This document shows, in pieces, positions 1 to 6,018 of a stretch of 6,018 nucleotides of DNA. The number at the start of each line of letters is the position of its first letter. The stretch's first letter is position 1. Under the pieces are notes generated by a model. The model saw only the letters and a list, made by a program, of their open reading frames with translations, made no database searches and was not told the origin of the DNA. Source of the DNA: Gemmatimonadota bacterium (lineage in GTDB: Bacteria; Gemmatimonadota; Gemmatimonadetes; Palauibacterales; Palauibacteraceae); contig JAUVTH010000093.1 of NCBI GenBank assembly GCA_030601615.1, positions 1 to 6,018 on the forward strand, written 5' to 3'. A program made the translations under genes and the position numbers.

Positions 1-5
1 CCGCT

Positions 6-860
6 CTAGGCGCGTCGACTTCCGCTCGGCACGCCTGCCGGAGGCGTGACCGTCAGTCGCCCGTACACCTCCGGCCGCCGATCCGCCACGTAGTCGTACT
101 CGTACTCCCCGTCCTTCTCCACCACCCGGTTGGCGTCGGCCGCCGCGAGGTCGAACTCGATATGCATGAGCCCCGGACCATCGCCGAGTGTCGCCACGAT
201 TTCTCCGCGGAAATCGGCCGCCACGCTGCCGCCGTGAAACACGACGCCCTCTTCGACCCCGACCCGACTCACGGCTAGATAGTTCACGTGGTTCTCGTAC
301 GCCCGGATCTGCACCTGCTCGCGCTTCAGGCGAAGGTTTGGCCAGTTGGTGGGAAGCAGGATCAACTGTGCGCCGGCCAGTTTCAACGCGCGCGCCGTTT
401 CCGGGAACGTCCCGTCGTAGCAGATGTTGAGACCCAGACGGCCCACGGGGGTCTCGAACACGGGAGGCGGCTCCGTACCAGGTGTCGTGAAGCGGTCCAC
501 CCCGAGGCACAGCGTATGAAGCTTACGATAGCGGCCGACCGGACCGTCAGGCCCGACCAGGAACAGGGAGTTGCGCAGCAGGTCGCCGTCCCTCTCGATC
601 GCCCCGACGACCGTCCACGCGCCCGCCTTGCGGCAGGCTTCCGCGACGCTGGCCAGCTCGCGCCCGTCGGCGCGGATGGCCGCTGATCTCGCGGATTCCT
701 TGTCGTGGTACACGTAGCCCGTGAGCGACGCCTCCGGGAACACGACAAGCCGGGCTCCCTCCGCCACCGCAGCCGCGAAGCCGGCCTCGAACATCCTGAC
801 GTTGGCTTCGAGGTCTCCGCGTCGAGGCGCCATCTGGACCCCGCAGACCGGTACTATCAA
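6..860 (-). CDS. Carbon-nitrogen hydrolase (nitrilase superfamily amidohydrolase)
   Basis: Cytoplasmic enzyme of the nitrilase superfamily, which hydrolyses C-N bonds of amides or nitriles through a Glu-Lys-Cys triad; the substrate cannot be told from sequence. All three catalytic blocks are visible (numbering from the TTG start): Glu43 in FPEASLTGY, Lys113 in YRKLHT and Cys147 in NICYDGTFPE, plus a typical RAYEN block near residues 186-190. At 284 residues it is normal length and complete, ending in TAG. The frame stays open upstream to an ATG at 1001, but that arginine-rich extension overlaps the preceding gene and is not nitrilase-like. The first ATG inside (833) would remove the first beta strand (IVPVCGVQ). 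TTG at 860 is therefore chosen; CTG at 863 is possible and sits 9 instead of 12 bases after a GAGG at 873-876. It is the last gene of a tight operon, 7 bases after the small membrane gene. The family is certain; the exact start is moderately sure. Confidence 0.9.
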   Translation of the reverse strand: MIVPVCGVQMAPRRGDLEANVRMFEAGFAAAVAEGARLVVFPEASLTGYVYHDKESARSAAIRADGRELASVAEACRKAGAWTVVGAIERDGDLLRNSLFLVGPDGPVGRYRKLHTLCLGVDRFTTPGTEPPPVFETPVGRLGLNICYDGTFPETARALKLAGAQLILLPTNWPNLRLKREQVQIRAYENHVNYLAVSRVGVEEGVVFHGGSVAADFRGEIVATLGDGPGLMHIEFDLAAADANRVVEKDGEYEYDYVADRRPEVYGRLTVTPPAGVPSGSRRA

Positions 861-867
861 CAGGCTG

Positions 868-1089
868 CTAATCCTCGGAGAGCGTCGTGAGGATCGCGAG
901 ACCGGCCCCCAGAACGAGAGCGCCCAGAGCGAGACCCAGGCCGACCCACCGACCGACCTCCGCCTCCGGGGTGCTCCGGCCGCGTCGCCACGGCCGGGCA
1001 ATCTCGTTCCTCAGCGCCCGCGTTCGGTTCCGCACGGCCCAGGTGGCCAGCTTCGCCAGACTCTCGTCTTCTTCTTTCTTCCTGAACAT
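868..1089 (-). CDS. Small single-span membrane protein of unknown function
   Basis: I do not recognise this 73-residue protein. Residues 1-46 are hydrophilic and strongly charged: an acidic patch (KKEEDE) is followed by an arginine-rich, possibly helical stretch. Residues about 48-68 form one hydrophobic glycine/leucine/alanine-rich segment, and only SED follows it. This gives a tail-anchored-like topology, with the basic side probably cytoplasmic. The ATG at 1089 lies 4 bases after the reductase stop codon, and the gene ends 7 bases before the hydrolase start, so it fits the operon exactly. An in-frame ATG at 1131 exists but would overlap the reductase by about 38 bases. No good Shine-Dalgarno precedes the ATG, so translation may be coupled to the upstream stop. 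Function is unknown; possible roles such as an adaptor or membrane anchor are guesses. Its reality rests on operon fit and a plausible membrane segment. Confidence 0.7.
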   Translation of the reverse strand: MFRKKEEDESLAKLATWAVRNRTRALRNEIARPWRRGRSTPEAEVGRWVGLGLALGALVLGAGLAILTTLSED

Positions 1090-1093
1090 GCTA

Positions 1094-1903
1094 TCAACCC
1101 GAGGTTGGCATGGATCCCACGAAGTCCTCACCCCCGTCCACGCGAATGACGTTGCCTGTCATCCAGGCCGTGCCGTCGGCTGCCAGGGCGACGATGCATC
1201 GGGCCACGTCCTGTGTGGTGGTGAGCCTGCCGTAGGGGTTCTGCTGCCTGGCTTCCTCGATCATGTGCTCCGCGCCCGGGATCTTCCGCAGGGCGGGAGT
1301 GTCGGTGACTCCCGCCCGGATCGAGTTGGCCGTGATCCCGTGGGGCGCGAGCTCCAGGGCCAGCTGCCGGCAGTGCGACTCCAGGGAGGCCTTGGCCGCT
1401 GACACGGCTCCGTAGGACGGAATGACGCGATCTCCACCCGAGCTCGTCATCGCGTAGATGCGGCCGCCCTGCCCCATGAGTTCCCGCCGAACCAGGCCCT
1501 GCGTCCAGTACACGAGCGTGTGCGCCATGACGGTGAGCGTCATGTCCATCTGCTCCATCGTCATCGAGGCTGCCGGATCCTGCGCCACGAAAGGCCTGAG
1601 AGTACCGAAGGCGAGCGAATGGAGCAGCACGCGGATCGAGCCGGGCTCGACCTGGTCGGCGATCTCGTCCAGCACCTGGTCACGCTTCTCGACGCTGGCC
1701 GCGTTGATGTTGAAGAACACGACCTTCACGTCCTCGGCCTCGATTTCGGCTCTAATCTCCGCCACGTGCGCCAGGCCGGCTCGCCGGTCCAGATGGACGC
1801 CGAAGATGTCATAGCCCGCTTTCGCGAACTCCCGAGCGGCGGCCTCGCCGAAACCGCTGGATGCGCCCAGTATCAGAGCCGACTTCGCTCCGCTGTCACT
1901 CAA
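1094..1903 (-). CDS. Short-chain dehydrogenase/reductase resembling enoyl-ACP reductase FabL/FabI
   Basis: Cytoplasmic NAD(P)H-dependent oxidoreductase of the SDR superfamily, most like enoyl-ACP reductases, which reduce the trans-2 double bond in each cycle of fatty acid synthesis. Seen (numbering from TTG): a classical Rossmann motif GASSGFG at 13-19; HSLAFG at 95-100, where ordinary SDRs have NNAG; TSS at 153-155; Tyr164 and Lys171 in a Y-x6-K spacing as in FabI and FabL; TDTPALRKIP near 200-209, resembling the FabL substrate loop; and a VDGG terminus at 255-258. Length is 269 residues, normal for the family. Start: the frame is open to ATG 1993, but a GGGGAGG ends 6 bases before TTG 1903, and the SDR fold begins 6-7 residues after it, so TTG is chosen. 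It heads a tight cluster with the small membrane gene and the hydrolase. It could instead be an SDR acting on a non-ACP substrate; the SDR family itself is certain. Confidence 0.88.
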   Translation of the reverse strand: MSDSGAKSALILGASSGFGEAAAREFAKAGYDIFGVHLDRRAGLAHVAEIRAEIEAEDVKVVFFNINAASVEKRDQVLDEIADQVEPGSIRVLLHSLAFGTLRPFVAQDPAASMTMEQMDMTLTVMAHTLVYWTQGLVRRELMGQGGRIYAMTSSGGDRVIPSYGAVSAAKASLESHCRQLALELAPHGITANSIRAGVTDTPALRKIPGAEHMIEEARQQNPYGRLTTTQDVARCIVALAADGTAWMTGNVIRVDGGEDFVGSMPTSG

Positions 1904-1909
1904 ATCGAT

Positions 1910-1916
1910 CCTCCCC
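1910..1916 (-). promoter_or_regulatory. Strong ribosome binding site that sets the reductase TTG start
   Basis: Read on the minus strand this is GGGGAGG, separated by 6 bases (ATCGAT) from TTG at 1903. It is the best Shine-Dalgarno match near the gene and lies well inside the longer open frame starting at 1993, so it favours the shorter protein. Confidence 0.75.
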
Positions 1917-1964
1917 GAATAGACTGCGGCCGCAACCGGCCAGGCTCCTGTCTGTCCCGGCACA

Positions 1965-1993
1965 AACGTAATTTCCGACAGCGGCGTTGTCAC
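1965..1993 (-). promoter_or_regulatory. Possible promoter for the reductase-small protein-hydrolase operon
   Basis: In the 130-base gap between the antiporter and reductase genes (1904-2033), the minus strand carries GTGACA (1988-1993, 5 of 6 to TTGACA), 17 bases of spacer, then TACGTT (1965-1970, 3 of 6 to TATAAT). This would give a leader of roughly 55 bases. The -10 match is weak and the consensus assumed is that of a housekeeping sigma-70. I saw no clear intrinsic terminator for the antiporter gene in this gap, so read-through from it is also possible. Confidence 0.25.
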
Positions 1994-2033
1994 GATCCCG
2001 GCTCCCGTGGCTAGCGGAAGACCCGTTCGCCGG

Positions 2034-3557
2034 CTACACGATCATCGCGGCCAGCACCGTATACACCACGGCCGCTCCGGCCGCCGCCATCATAGCCATC
2101 GGAAGCTGGGTCATCACGTGATCCATCAGGTCGCAGCCCGTGGCGACCGACGAGAGGATGGTCGTGTCCGAGATCGGCGAGCACTGGTCGCCGAACACGC
2201 TGCCGCCCGTGACGGCGGCGAAACACAGTGTGAGGAATGCGGGATCCGGATGCACCGACCAGGCTAGCGGCATCGCCACCGGGAAGAGCACGGCGTACGT
2301 CCCCCACGACGTTCCTGTCGAGAAAGCGACGAACATCGTCACCGCCAGCAGGACTGCCGGCAGGGCGACCGGACTTACCCACGGCCCCACGGTCTGCATC
2401 ACGTAGTCGGCCGTACCCAGGGAGTCGGCCACCGACTTGAGCGTTACGGCCAGGGCCAGCACGAGCGCACCGATCGTCACGCCCTTGCACCCGCTGATGA
2501 ACCCGTCCATCACGTCACGCAGCTTCATCCCACGAGCGAGCGCGATCGCCATCCCCGCGAGCACGGCGAGTACGAAGGCCTCGGCGATCGGCAGCGACGG
2601 CGACTCCCGATTCCCCTGGATGTAGAACGTGACGACGAACGGTACGACCGCCACCGCCAGCAGGGTGCCTACGGGCCCGAAGAAGTCGATGAGACTCGGC
2701 TCGTAATCCTCGGGAATCCGAAGCTCGGTAAGCTCCTCCGCCGCCATGGGCTCTGCACCCTCTCGATCGAGCCGCCCGGTCTCGCGCGCCCGACGGATTG
2801 CGGCCCGCATCCGCTTCGGCACCCACGGCCATTTCTCCCACGCGAACAGCAACGTCATCAACACCGCGAAGATGGCGTAAAAGTTGAACGGCACGGACTT
2901 GAAGAAGAAGGCGATCGCCTCTTCCTGCGTGGCGATCACGGGTACCGTCCCCACGACGAGCCCACCCACGTAGATCGGCCACACGTTGAATGGGATGACG
3001 GTCGCGGCCGGTGACGCCGTGGAATCGACGATGTAGGAGAGCTCCTCGTGGGACACCCTGTGCCGATCTCCCACCGGACGTACCGTGGCTCCCGTCAGTA
3101 CCGTGCTGATCGTGCCGCCCTGGTGAAAGAGCATCCCCATCGCCCACGCGAAGAACTTCGCGGAGCGTGGTCCGCGCGCGACCTTCGCACCTGCCCACTC
3201 GGCGAACCGAAGTGCACCGCCGGTCCGGGTCCACAATCCGATCAGCCCGCCGAGCGCCCACAGGTAGACGAGCAGAATGAGACCGAACGAGGGCGAGCCG
3301 ATCGACGGAATCAGGAACTCCTGCACGATGTTGAGCTTGCCGCTGATCACGCCGCCGAGGACGATCCCGATGAACAGGGCCGCGATCACGTCGCGCAGGG
3401 TGAAAGCGAGGACGAGGGCGACGATCGGCGGTACGATGGACCAGAAACCGTAGTGAGTACCGTCGGTGGGGAAGCGGCCGGCCAGACCAACGCCCGCGGC
3501 AAGCAGGACTACCGCGACGATCACGCTGATCCACCTGCGCCGTCGGTCGGTCGCCAT
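2034..3557 (-). CDS. Na+/H+ antiporter, NhaC family (Na_H_antiporter, PF03553 type)
   Basis: Integral inner-membrane secondary transporter; NhaC-family proteins exchange Na+ (some members organic acids) for protons. The 507-residue protein is complete and has about a dozen hydrophobic segments, split by a charged cytoplasmic-looking loop at about 240-290. Family signatures seen: TGATVRP (155-161), DSTASP (178-183), STGTSWGT (413-420) and GDQCSPISDTT (456-466), the last two being the hallmark of the family. Residues 144-148 read FHQGG where, as I recall, many relatives carry an acidic FxDDY-type motif, so ion or substrate specificity may differ. Start: ATG at 3557 is preceded by GGAG (3563-3566) with a 5-base gap and is followed by basic residues and the first membrane segment. 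The frame is open to 3848, but the proline/arginine-rich extension there overlaps the divergent peptidase gene. It is transcribed divergently from the peptidase. Family sure; substrate inferred. Confidence 0.93.
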   Translation of the reverse strand: MATDRRRRWISVIVAVVLLAAGVGLAGRFPTDGTHYGFWSIVPPIVALVLAFTLRDVIAALFIGIVLGGVISGKLNIVQEFLIPSIGSPSFGLILLVYLWALGGLIGLWTRTGGALRFAEWAGAKVARGPRSAKFFAWAMGMLFHQGGTISTVLTGATVRPVGDRHRVSHEELSYIVDSTASPAATVIPFNVWPIYVGGLVVGTVPVIATQEEAIAFFFKSVPFNFYAIFAVLMTLLFAWEKWPWVPKRMRAAIRRARETGRLDREGAEPMAAEELTELRIPEDYEPSLIDFFGPVGTLLAVAVVPFVVTFYIQGNRESPSLPIAEAFVLAVLAGMAIALARGMKLRDVMDGFISGCKGVTIGALVLALAVTLKSVADSLGTADYVMQTVGPWVSPVALPAVLLAVTMFVAFSTGTSWGTYAVLFPVAMPLAWSVHPDPAFLTLCFAAVTGGSVFGDQCSPISDTTILSSVATGCDLMDHVMTQLPMAMMAAAGAAVVYTVLAAMIV

Positions 3558-3596
3558 CCAGTCTCCAGGTTGCGGTCGTCCACAATCGGCGGACGC

Positions 3597-3626
3597 AGGA
3601 TAGGGCCCGCGGCGGGGAGGCGGCAA
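3597..3626 (-). promoter_or_regulatory. Possible sigma-70-like promoter for the antiporter gene
   Basis: On the minus strand, TTGCCG (3621-3626, 4 of 6 to the -35 consensus), 18 bases, then TATCCT (3597-3602, 4 of 6 to the -10 consensus). It would place transcription start about 30 bases before the antiporter ATG. It lies in the 164-base region (3558-3721) that separates two divergent genes, where a promoter for each must lie. I found no equally good plus-strand pair for the peptidase: the best is TTGAGC at 3643-3648 with a poor -10. Confidence 0.33.
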
Positions 3627-3708
3627 ACCGGCGGGTGCCCACTTGAGCGTCCGGCGTCTCCGGTGCCATCTTGCCGGGTCCCTTTTTTCCAGCACGTTCG
3701 GTGGACGC

Positions 3709-3716
3709 AGAGGAGG
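3709..3716 (+). promoter_or_regulatory. Ribosome binding site of the M1 peptidase
   Basis: AGAGGAGG, a near-ideal Shine-Dalgarno, ends 5 bases before ATG 3722. This ATG directly precedes a signal peptide, so it is preferred over the in-frame ATG at 3671, which would put 17 non-signal residues in front. Confidence 0.85.
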
Positions 3717-3721
3717 CTCTA

Positions 3722-5653
3722 ATGAAGCCGCGCCGCATGCTCGACATCGCCCCCCGCTTGATCGTTTTCGCCGCCACCCTTCTCCTCCTCGCGCCGACGA
3801 CGGCGGTGGCCCAGGAGGAGGGTCCGGGGTGGAAGACGCGGTCTCCATTCAGGCCGCTCAATCTGCCGGCGGCGAACACGCTTCGGACGGGCGCAGGAAG
3901 ACCCGGACCAGACTACTGGCAGCAGAAGGTGGACTATCGGATCGACGTGTCCCTCGATCCAACGAATCAACTGCTCACGGGATCGGAGACCATCCGCTAC
4001 ACCAACAACTCCCCGCATGCGCTTTCCACGCTGTGGCTCAAGCTGGACGCCAACCTGTGCAATCCGGACAGCGAAGCGCGCGTGCTGGAGGTGCCGCCCC
4101 TCCTGTTCGGCGATTCCGTGTTCGATTTCACGTGCTCGGACGGAACCGGCATCAGCCTCGACCGGGTGGCGGCGGGCGATCGTGAACTCGAGCACGAGGT
4201 GATGGGAACGATCGCGCGCGTGGACCTGCCGCACCCCGTGCCCCCCGGAGGCCGGACGGAGATCGAGATCGACTGGCGGATGACCCTGCCCGAGTACGGC
4301 TACGGGCGCATGGGGAGAGACGGCACGTTGTACCAGGTGGCCCAGTGGTATCCCCGCGTTGCCGTGTACGATGACGTGAGTGGCTGGAACCTGACCCCAT
4401 TCCTCGGCGCCGGGGAGTTCTACCAGGAGTACGGCAGCTTCCAGGTCGCCCTCACGGTGCCCGACAACTTCGTCGTGACCGCCACCGGGACGATCCAGAA
4501 TCCCGACGCCGTGCTGACGGACGAGCAGCAGGCGAGGCTGGCCCGAGCGGACGGCTCGGAAGACGCGGTGGCCGTGATCACCGGTTCGGAGGCGCGATCG
4601 AACCGTGACCGGCGGGCTTCCGGATCGAAGACGTGGCGATTCGCGGCGGAGAACGTGCGGGACTTCGCGTTCGCCATGGCGCCGGACTTCCGGTGGGACG
4701 CGAGCTCCTACAATGGCATCCGGATCCAGACCTTCTACCGCCCGGAGGCCACGTTGTGGGAGGAGGCCAACCGGATGTCGTGGGTCACGATCCAGCACTT
4801 CTCCGAGCGCCTGTACCCCTATCCATGGCCGCACGCCACCACGGTCGAGGGACCGAACGACGGTATGGAGTACCCGATGCTCACGTTCGTGCCCACCGAG
4901 ACGACCCGGGAGGGCCTTTACTGGGTGCTTACCCACGAATTCGGGCACGAGTGGTATCCGATGATCGTGAACACCAACGAGCGCCTGCACCCGTGGATGG
5001 ACGAGGGGTTCAACACGTTCATCGACATCGAGTCAGTGGAAGTGTACTTCGAGGGCGAGCCTTACGCCGACGCGATCTCCGTACAGCCACTCGAGCTGTG
5101 GGCGGACCACTCGGTCCCGGGAACGGAACAGGCGATGGCCCTGTCGCCAGACCAGCAGCACGATCTGTTCTGGGCCGCGTATTTCAAGCCGGCGCTCATG
5201 CTGCACACGCTGCAGTACGAGATCTTGGGCAAGGAACGGTTCGACCGGGCGTTCTCCGAGTACACGCACGCCTGGGCCTTCAAGCACCCCACTCCCGCGG
5301 ACTTCTTCCGGTTCATGGAAGATGCCTCGGGTATGGACCTCGACTGGTTCTGGCGAGGATGGGTCTACTCGACGGCCCGTCTCGACCAGGCGATCGGCGG
5401 AGTCGAGACGACCGATGATGGCGTGACGGAGATCCGCCTCGAGAGCCGGGGCGACATGGTGATGCCGGCCGAGCTCAGGATCGAGTACGGGGACGGCACA
5501 TCCGAGACCCTCAAGCTGCCGGTCGAGATGTGGAAGCTCGGACCCGAGTACGCTTACCGGGTGCCGGCGGGCCGCGAGGTGACCGGCGCTCAGCTGGATC
5601 CGCGGGAGGTGTACCCGGACGATGACCGCGCCAATAACGCCTGGAGTCGGTAG
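3722..5653 (+). CDS. Exported M1 family zinc metallopeptidase (aminopeptidase N-like)
   Basis: Secreted or periplasmic zinc peptidase of the M1 (gluzincin) family, which removes N-terminal residues from peptides. The 643-residue precursor starts with a Sec-type signal peptide: a basic start, a hydrophobic core at about 11-24 and likely cleavage after AVA at 28-30, leaving Gln at the new N-terminus. An N-terminal beta domain follows. The exopeptidase GAMEN-type motif is GMEYP at 381-385. The zinc site is HEFGH at 405-409 with the third ligand Glu428 exactly 18 residues on (HExxH-x18-E). Tyr487 in YFKPAL is the likely transition-state tyrosine. HPTPADFF and WFWRGW follow, and a short C-terminal beta region ends in PDDDRANNAW, typical of a bacterial M1 subgroup without the large C-terminal helical domain. 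All catalytic residues are present. It is monocistronic as far as seen, with an ideal ribosome binding site. Family certain; peptide preference unknown. Confidence 0.95.
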   Translation: MKPRRMLDIAPRLIVFAATLLLLAPTTAVAQEEGPGWKTRSPFRPLNLPAANTLRTGAGRPGPDYWQQKVDYRIDVSLDPTNQLLTGSETIRYTNNSPHALSTLWLKLDANLCNPDSEARVLEVPPLLFGDSVFDFTCSDGTGISLDRVAAGDRELEHEVMGTIARVDLPHPVPPGGRTEIEIDWRMTLPEYGYGRMGRDGTLYQVAQWYPRVAVYDDVSGWNLTPFLGAGEFYQEYGSFQVALTVPDNFVVTATGTIQNPDAVLTDEQQARLARADGSEDAVAVITGSEARSNRDRRASGSKTWRFAAENVRDFAFAMAPDFRWDASSYNGIRIQTFYRPEATLWEEANRMSWVTIQHFSERLYPYPWPHATTVEGPNDGMEYPMLTFVPTETTREGLYWVLTHEFGHEWYPMIVNTNERLHPWMDEGFNTFIDIESVEVYFEGEPYADAISVQPLELWADHSVPGTEQAMALSPDQQHDLFWAAYFKPALMLHTLQYEILGKERFDRAFSEYTHAWAFKHPTPADFFRFMEDASGMDLDWFWRGWVYSTARLDQAIGGVETTDDGVTEIRLESRGDMVMPAELRIEYGDGTSETLKLPVEMWKLGPEYAYRVPAGREVTGAQLDPREVYPDDDRANNAWSR

Positions 5654-5691
5654 GTGTCCCTAACCGCGGCTGCCGGCATCCGCCGGACGGA

Positions 5692-5707
5692 AAGTTTTGA
5701 AAAACTT
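5692..5707. repeat. AT-rich palindrome downstream of the peptidase gene
   Basis: AAGTTTT-GA-AAAACTT: two perfectly complementary 7-base arms around a 2-base centre, 38 bases after the peptidase stop. A 2-base loop is too small for a good hairpin, so a dimeric protein operator or a short terminator-like stem with adjusted pairing are the alternatives. The right arm overlaps TTGACC (5706-5711), a -35-like hexamer, but no acceptable -10 follows at 16-18 bases. What is seen is the symmetry; any function is inference. Confidence 0.5.
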
Positions 5708-5816
5708 GACCGACGAGAGCAGGGGTGCACATGTGGGCTCGCGCTCTCGGAATCGGCCGATCTGGTGCGGATATTCGCGGCGGGAGCCCACCGGGTCAAC
5801 GCACGATCTTCACACA

Positions 5817-5904
5817 CAATCCACAGTGAGAGGTGAGTTATCTACATTTCCTGTAGCGTCGTATCGCACTGTCACTGAACCTGTCGCAACGTGGTCTTTC
5901 CACA
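5817..5904 (+). promoter_or_regulatory. Cluster of three DnaA-box-like 9-mers (tentative)
   Basis: Three same-strand resemblances to the DnaA box TTATCCACA fall within 88 bases: CAATCCACA (5817-5825, 7 of 9), TTATCTACA (5838-5846, 8 of 9) and CTTTCCACA (5896-5904, 7 of 9). The stretch is locally less GC-rich than the genes. Such clustering is seen at replication origins and at DnaA-controlled promoters. Against it, none is a perfect box, and no dnaA, dnaN or other origin-associated gene is visible here. Confidence 0.27.
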
Positions 5905-6018
5905 CACTTCTCGACTTGCTTCACCGGGTCGCGAAGTGTAGTGTTTGGTCACCGTAGATCCTGAGGCTTACTGGACGCTCGCCTCGCAATGGAGATGGAC
6001 GGAATCCCGATTCTCGCG

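Larger units (their letters stand above)
5654..6018. other. Intergenic region without a supported gene
   Basis: No open frame here looks like a protein. The first part (5660-5690) is GC-rich, with short CCGG repeats but no stem followed by a T-run, so I do not call a terminator. From about 5800 to 5960 the DNA is visibly poorer in GC than the rest of the window, and coding-like third-position GC bias is absent. All three plus-strand frames are open over the last 50 bases, so a downstream gene may begin here (ATG at 5989, or TTG at 5945), but neither has a Shine-Dalgarno sequence. No tRNA T-arm pattern or other RNA gene was recognised. Confidence 0.6.

Noticed and set aside
861..1001. 47-residue N-terminal extension of the hydrolase from ATG 1001
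   Set aside because: It overlaps most of the small membrane gene, is basic and unlike a nitrilase N-terminus, and the family fold begins right after TTG 860.
3643..3672. Plus-strand promoter for the peptidase (TTGAGC with CATCTT)
   Set aside because: The -10 element matches at only three of six positions, which is no better than chance in this region.
3558..3848. 97-residue N-terminal extension of the antiporter
   Set aside because: It is rich in proline and arginine and would run through the divergent promoter region and into the peptidase gene; ATG 3557 has a good ribosome binding site and precedes the first membrane segment.
2515..3879. Minus-strand open frame of 454 codons overlapping the antiporter in another frame
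   Set aside because: It is a low-complexity arginine-rich translation with no membrane segments or motifs, and the overlapping frame encodes a clear NhaC-family protein.
3719..4990. Long minus-strand open frame (423 codons) opposite the peptidase gene
   Set aside because: It is arginine/histidine/glycine-rich with no recognisable domain and lies antisense to a peptidase with all catalytic motifs intact; open antisense frames are common in GC-rich genes.
5660..5690. Intrinsic terminator after the peptidase
   Set aside because: CCGG-containing repeats could pair weakly, but the stem is imperfect and no T-run follows directly.
5697..5957. Plus-strand open frame of 86 codons after the peptidase
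   Set aside because: It has no ribosome binding site, no recognisable motif and non-coding base composition, and overlaps other equally open frames.
5989..6018. Start of a downstream gene at ATG 5989 (MEMDGIPILA)
   Set aside because: Only ten codons are visible and no Shine-Dalgarno precedes it; the other two frames are open as well, so it cannot be supported.

Overview
This GC-rich window holds five complete protein-coding genes in two divergent groups. I recognise no RNA gene, CRISPR array or mobile element. The organism is bacterial. High GC, probable TTG starts and the particular lineage of exported M1 peptidase would fit Gemmatimonadota or a similar environmental phylum. This placement is an impression from protein style, not a demonstrated assignment.

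Left side, minus strand, read right to left: an NhaC-family antiporter (2034-3557); a 130-base gap; an SDR-family enoyl-ACP reductase-like protein mixing FabL and FabI features (1094-1903); a 73-residue single-span membrane protein of unknown role (868-1089); and a nitrilase-superfamily amidohydrolase (6-860). The last three are separated by only 4 and 7 bases and almost certainly form one transcription unit. The reductase and the hydrolase both appear to start at TTG. For the reductase, a strong Shine-Dalgarno sequence decides the start.

Right side, plus strand: after a 164-base divergent promoter region comes a signal-peptide-bearing M1 zinc metallopeptidase (3722-5653) with an intact gluzincin active site. 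The last 365 bases (5654-6018) contain no gene I can support. They do contain a near-perfect AT-rich palindrome and a loose same-strand cluster of DnaA-box-like 9-mers.

The genes look like ordinary housekeeping and periphery functions: ion homeostasis, lipid or other SDR chemistry, amide hydrolysis, and extracytoplasmic peptide degradation. I found no convincing new multi-gene system. The points most worth checking are the altered acidic motif in the antiporter, the hybrid FabL/FabI signature, the conserved-looking small membrane gene inside the operon, and the possible DnaA-binding region at the right edge.
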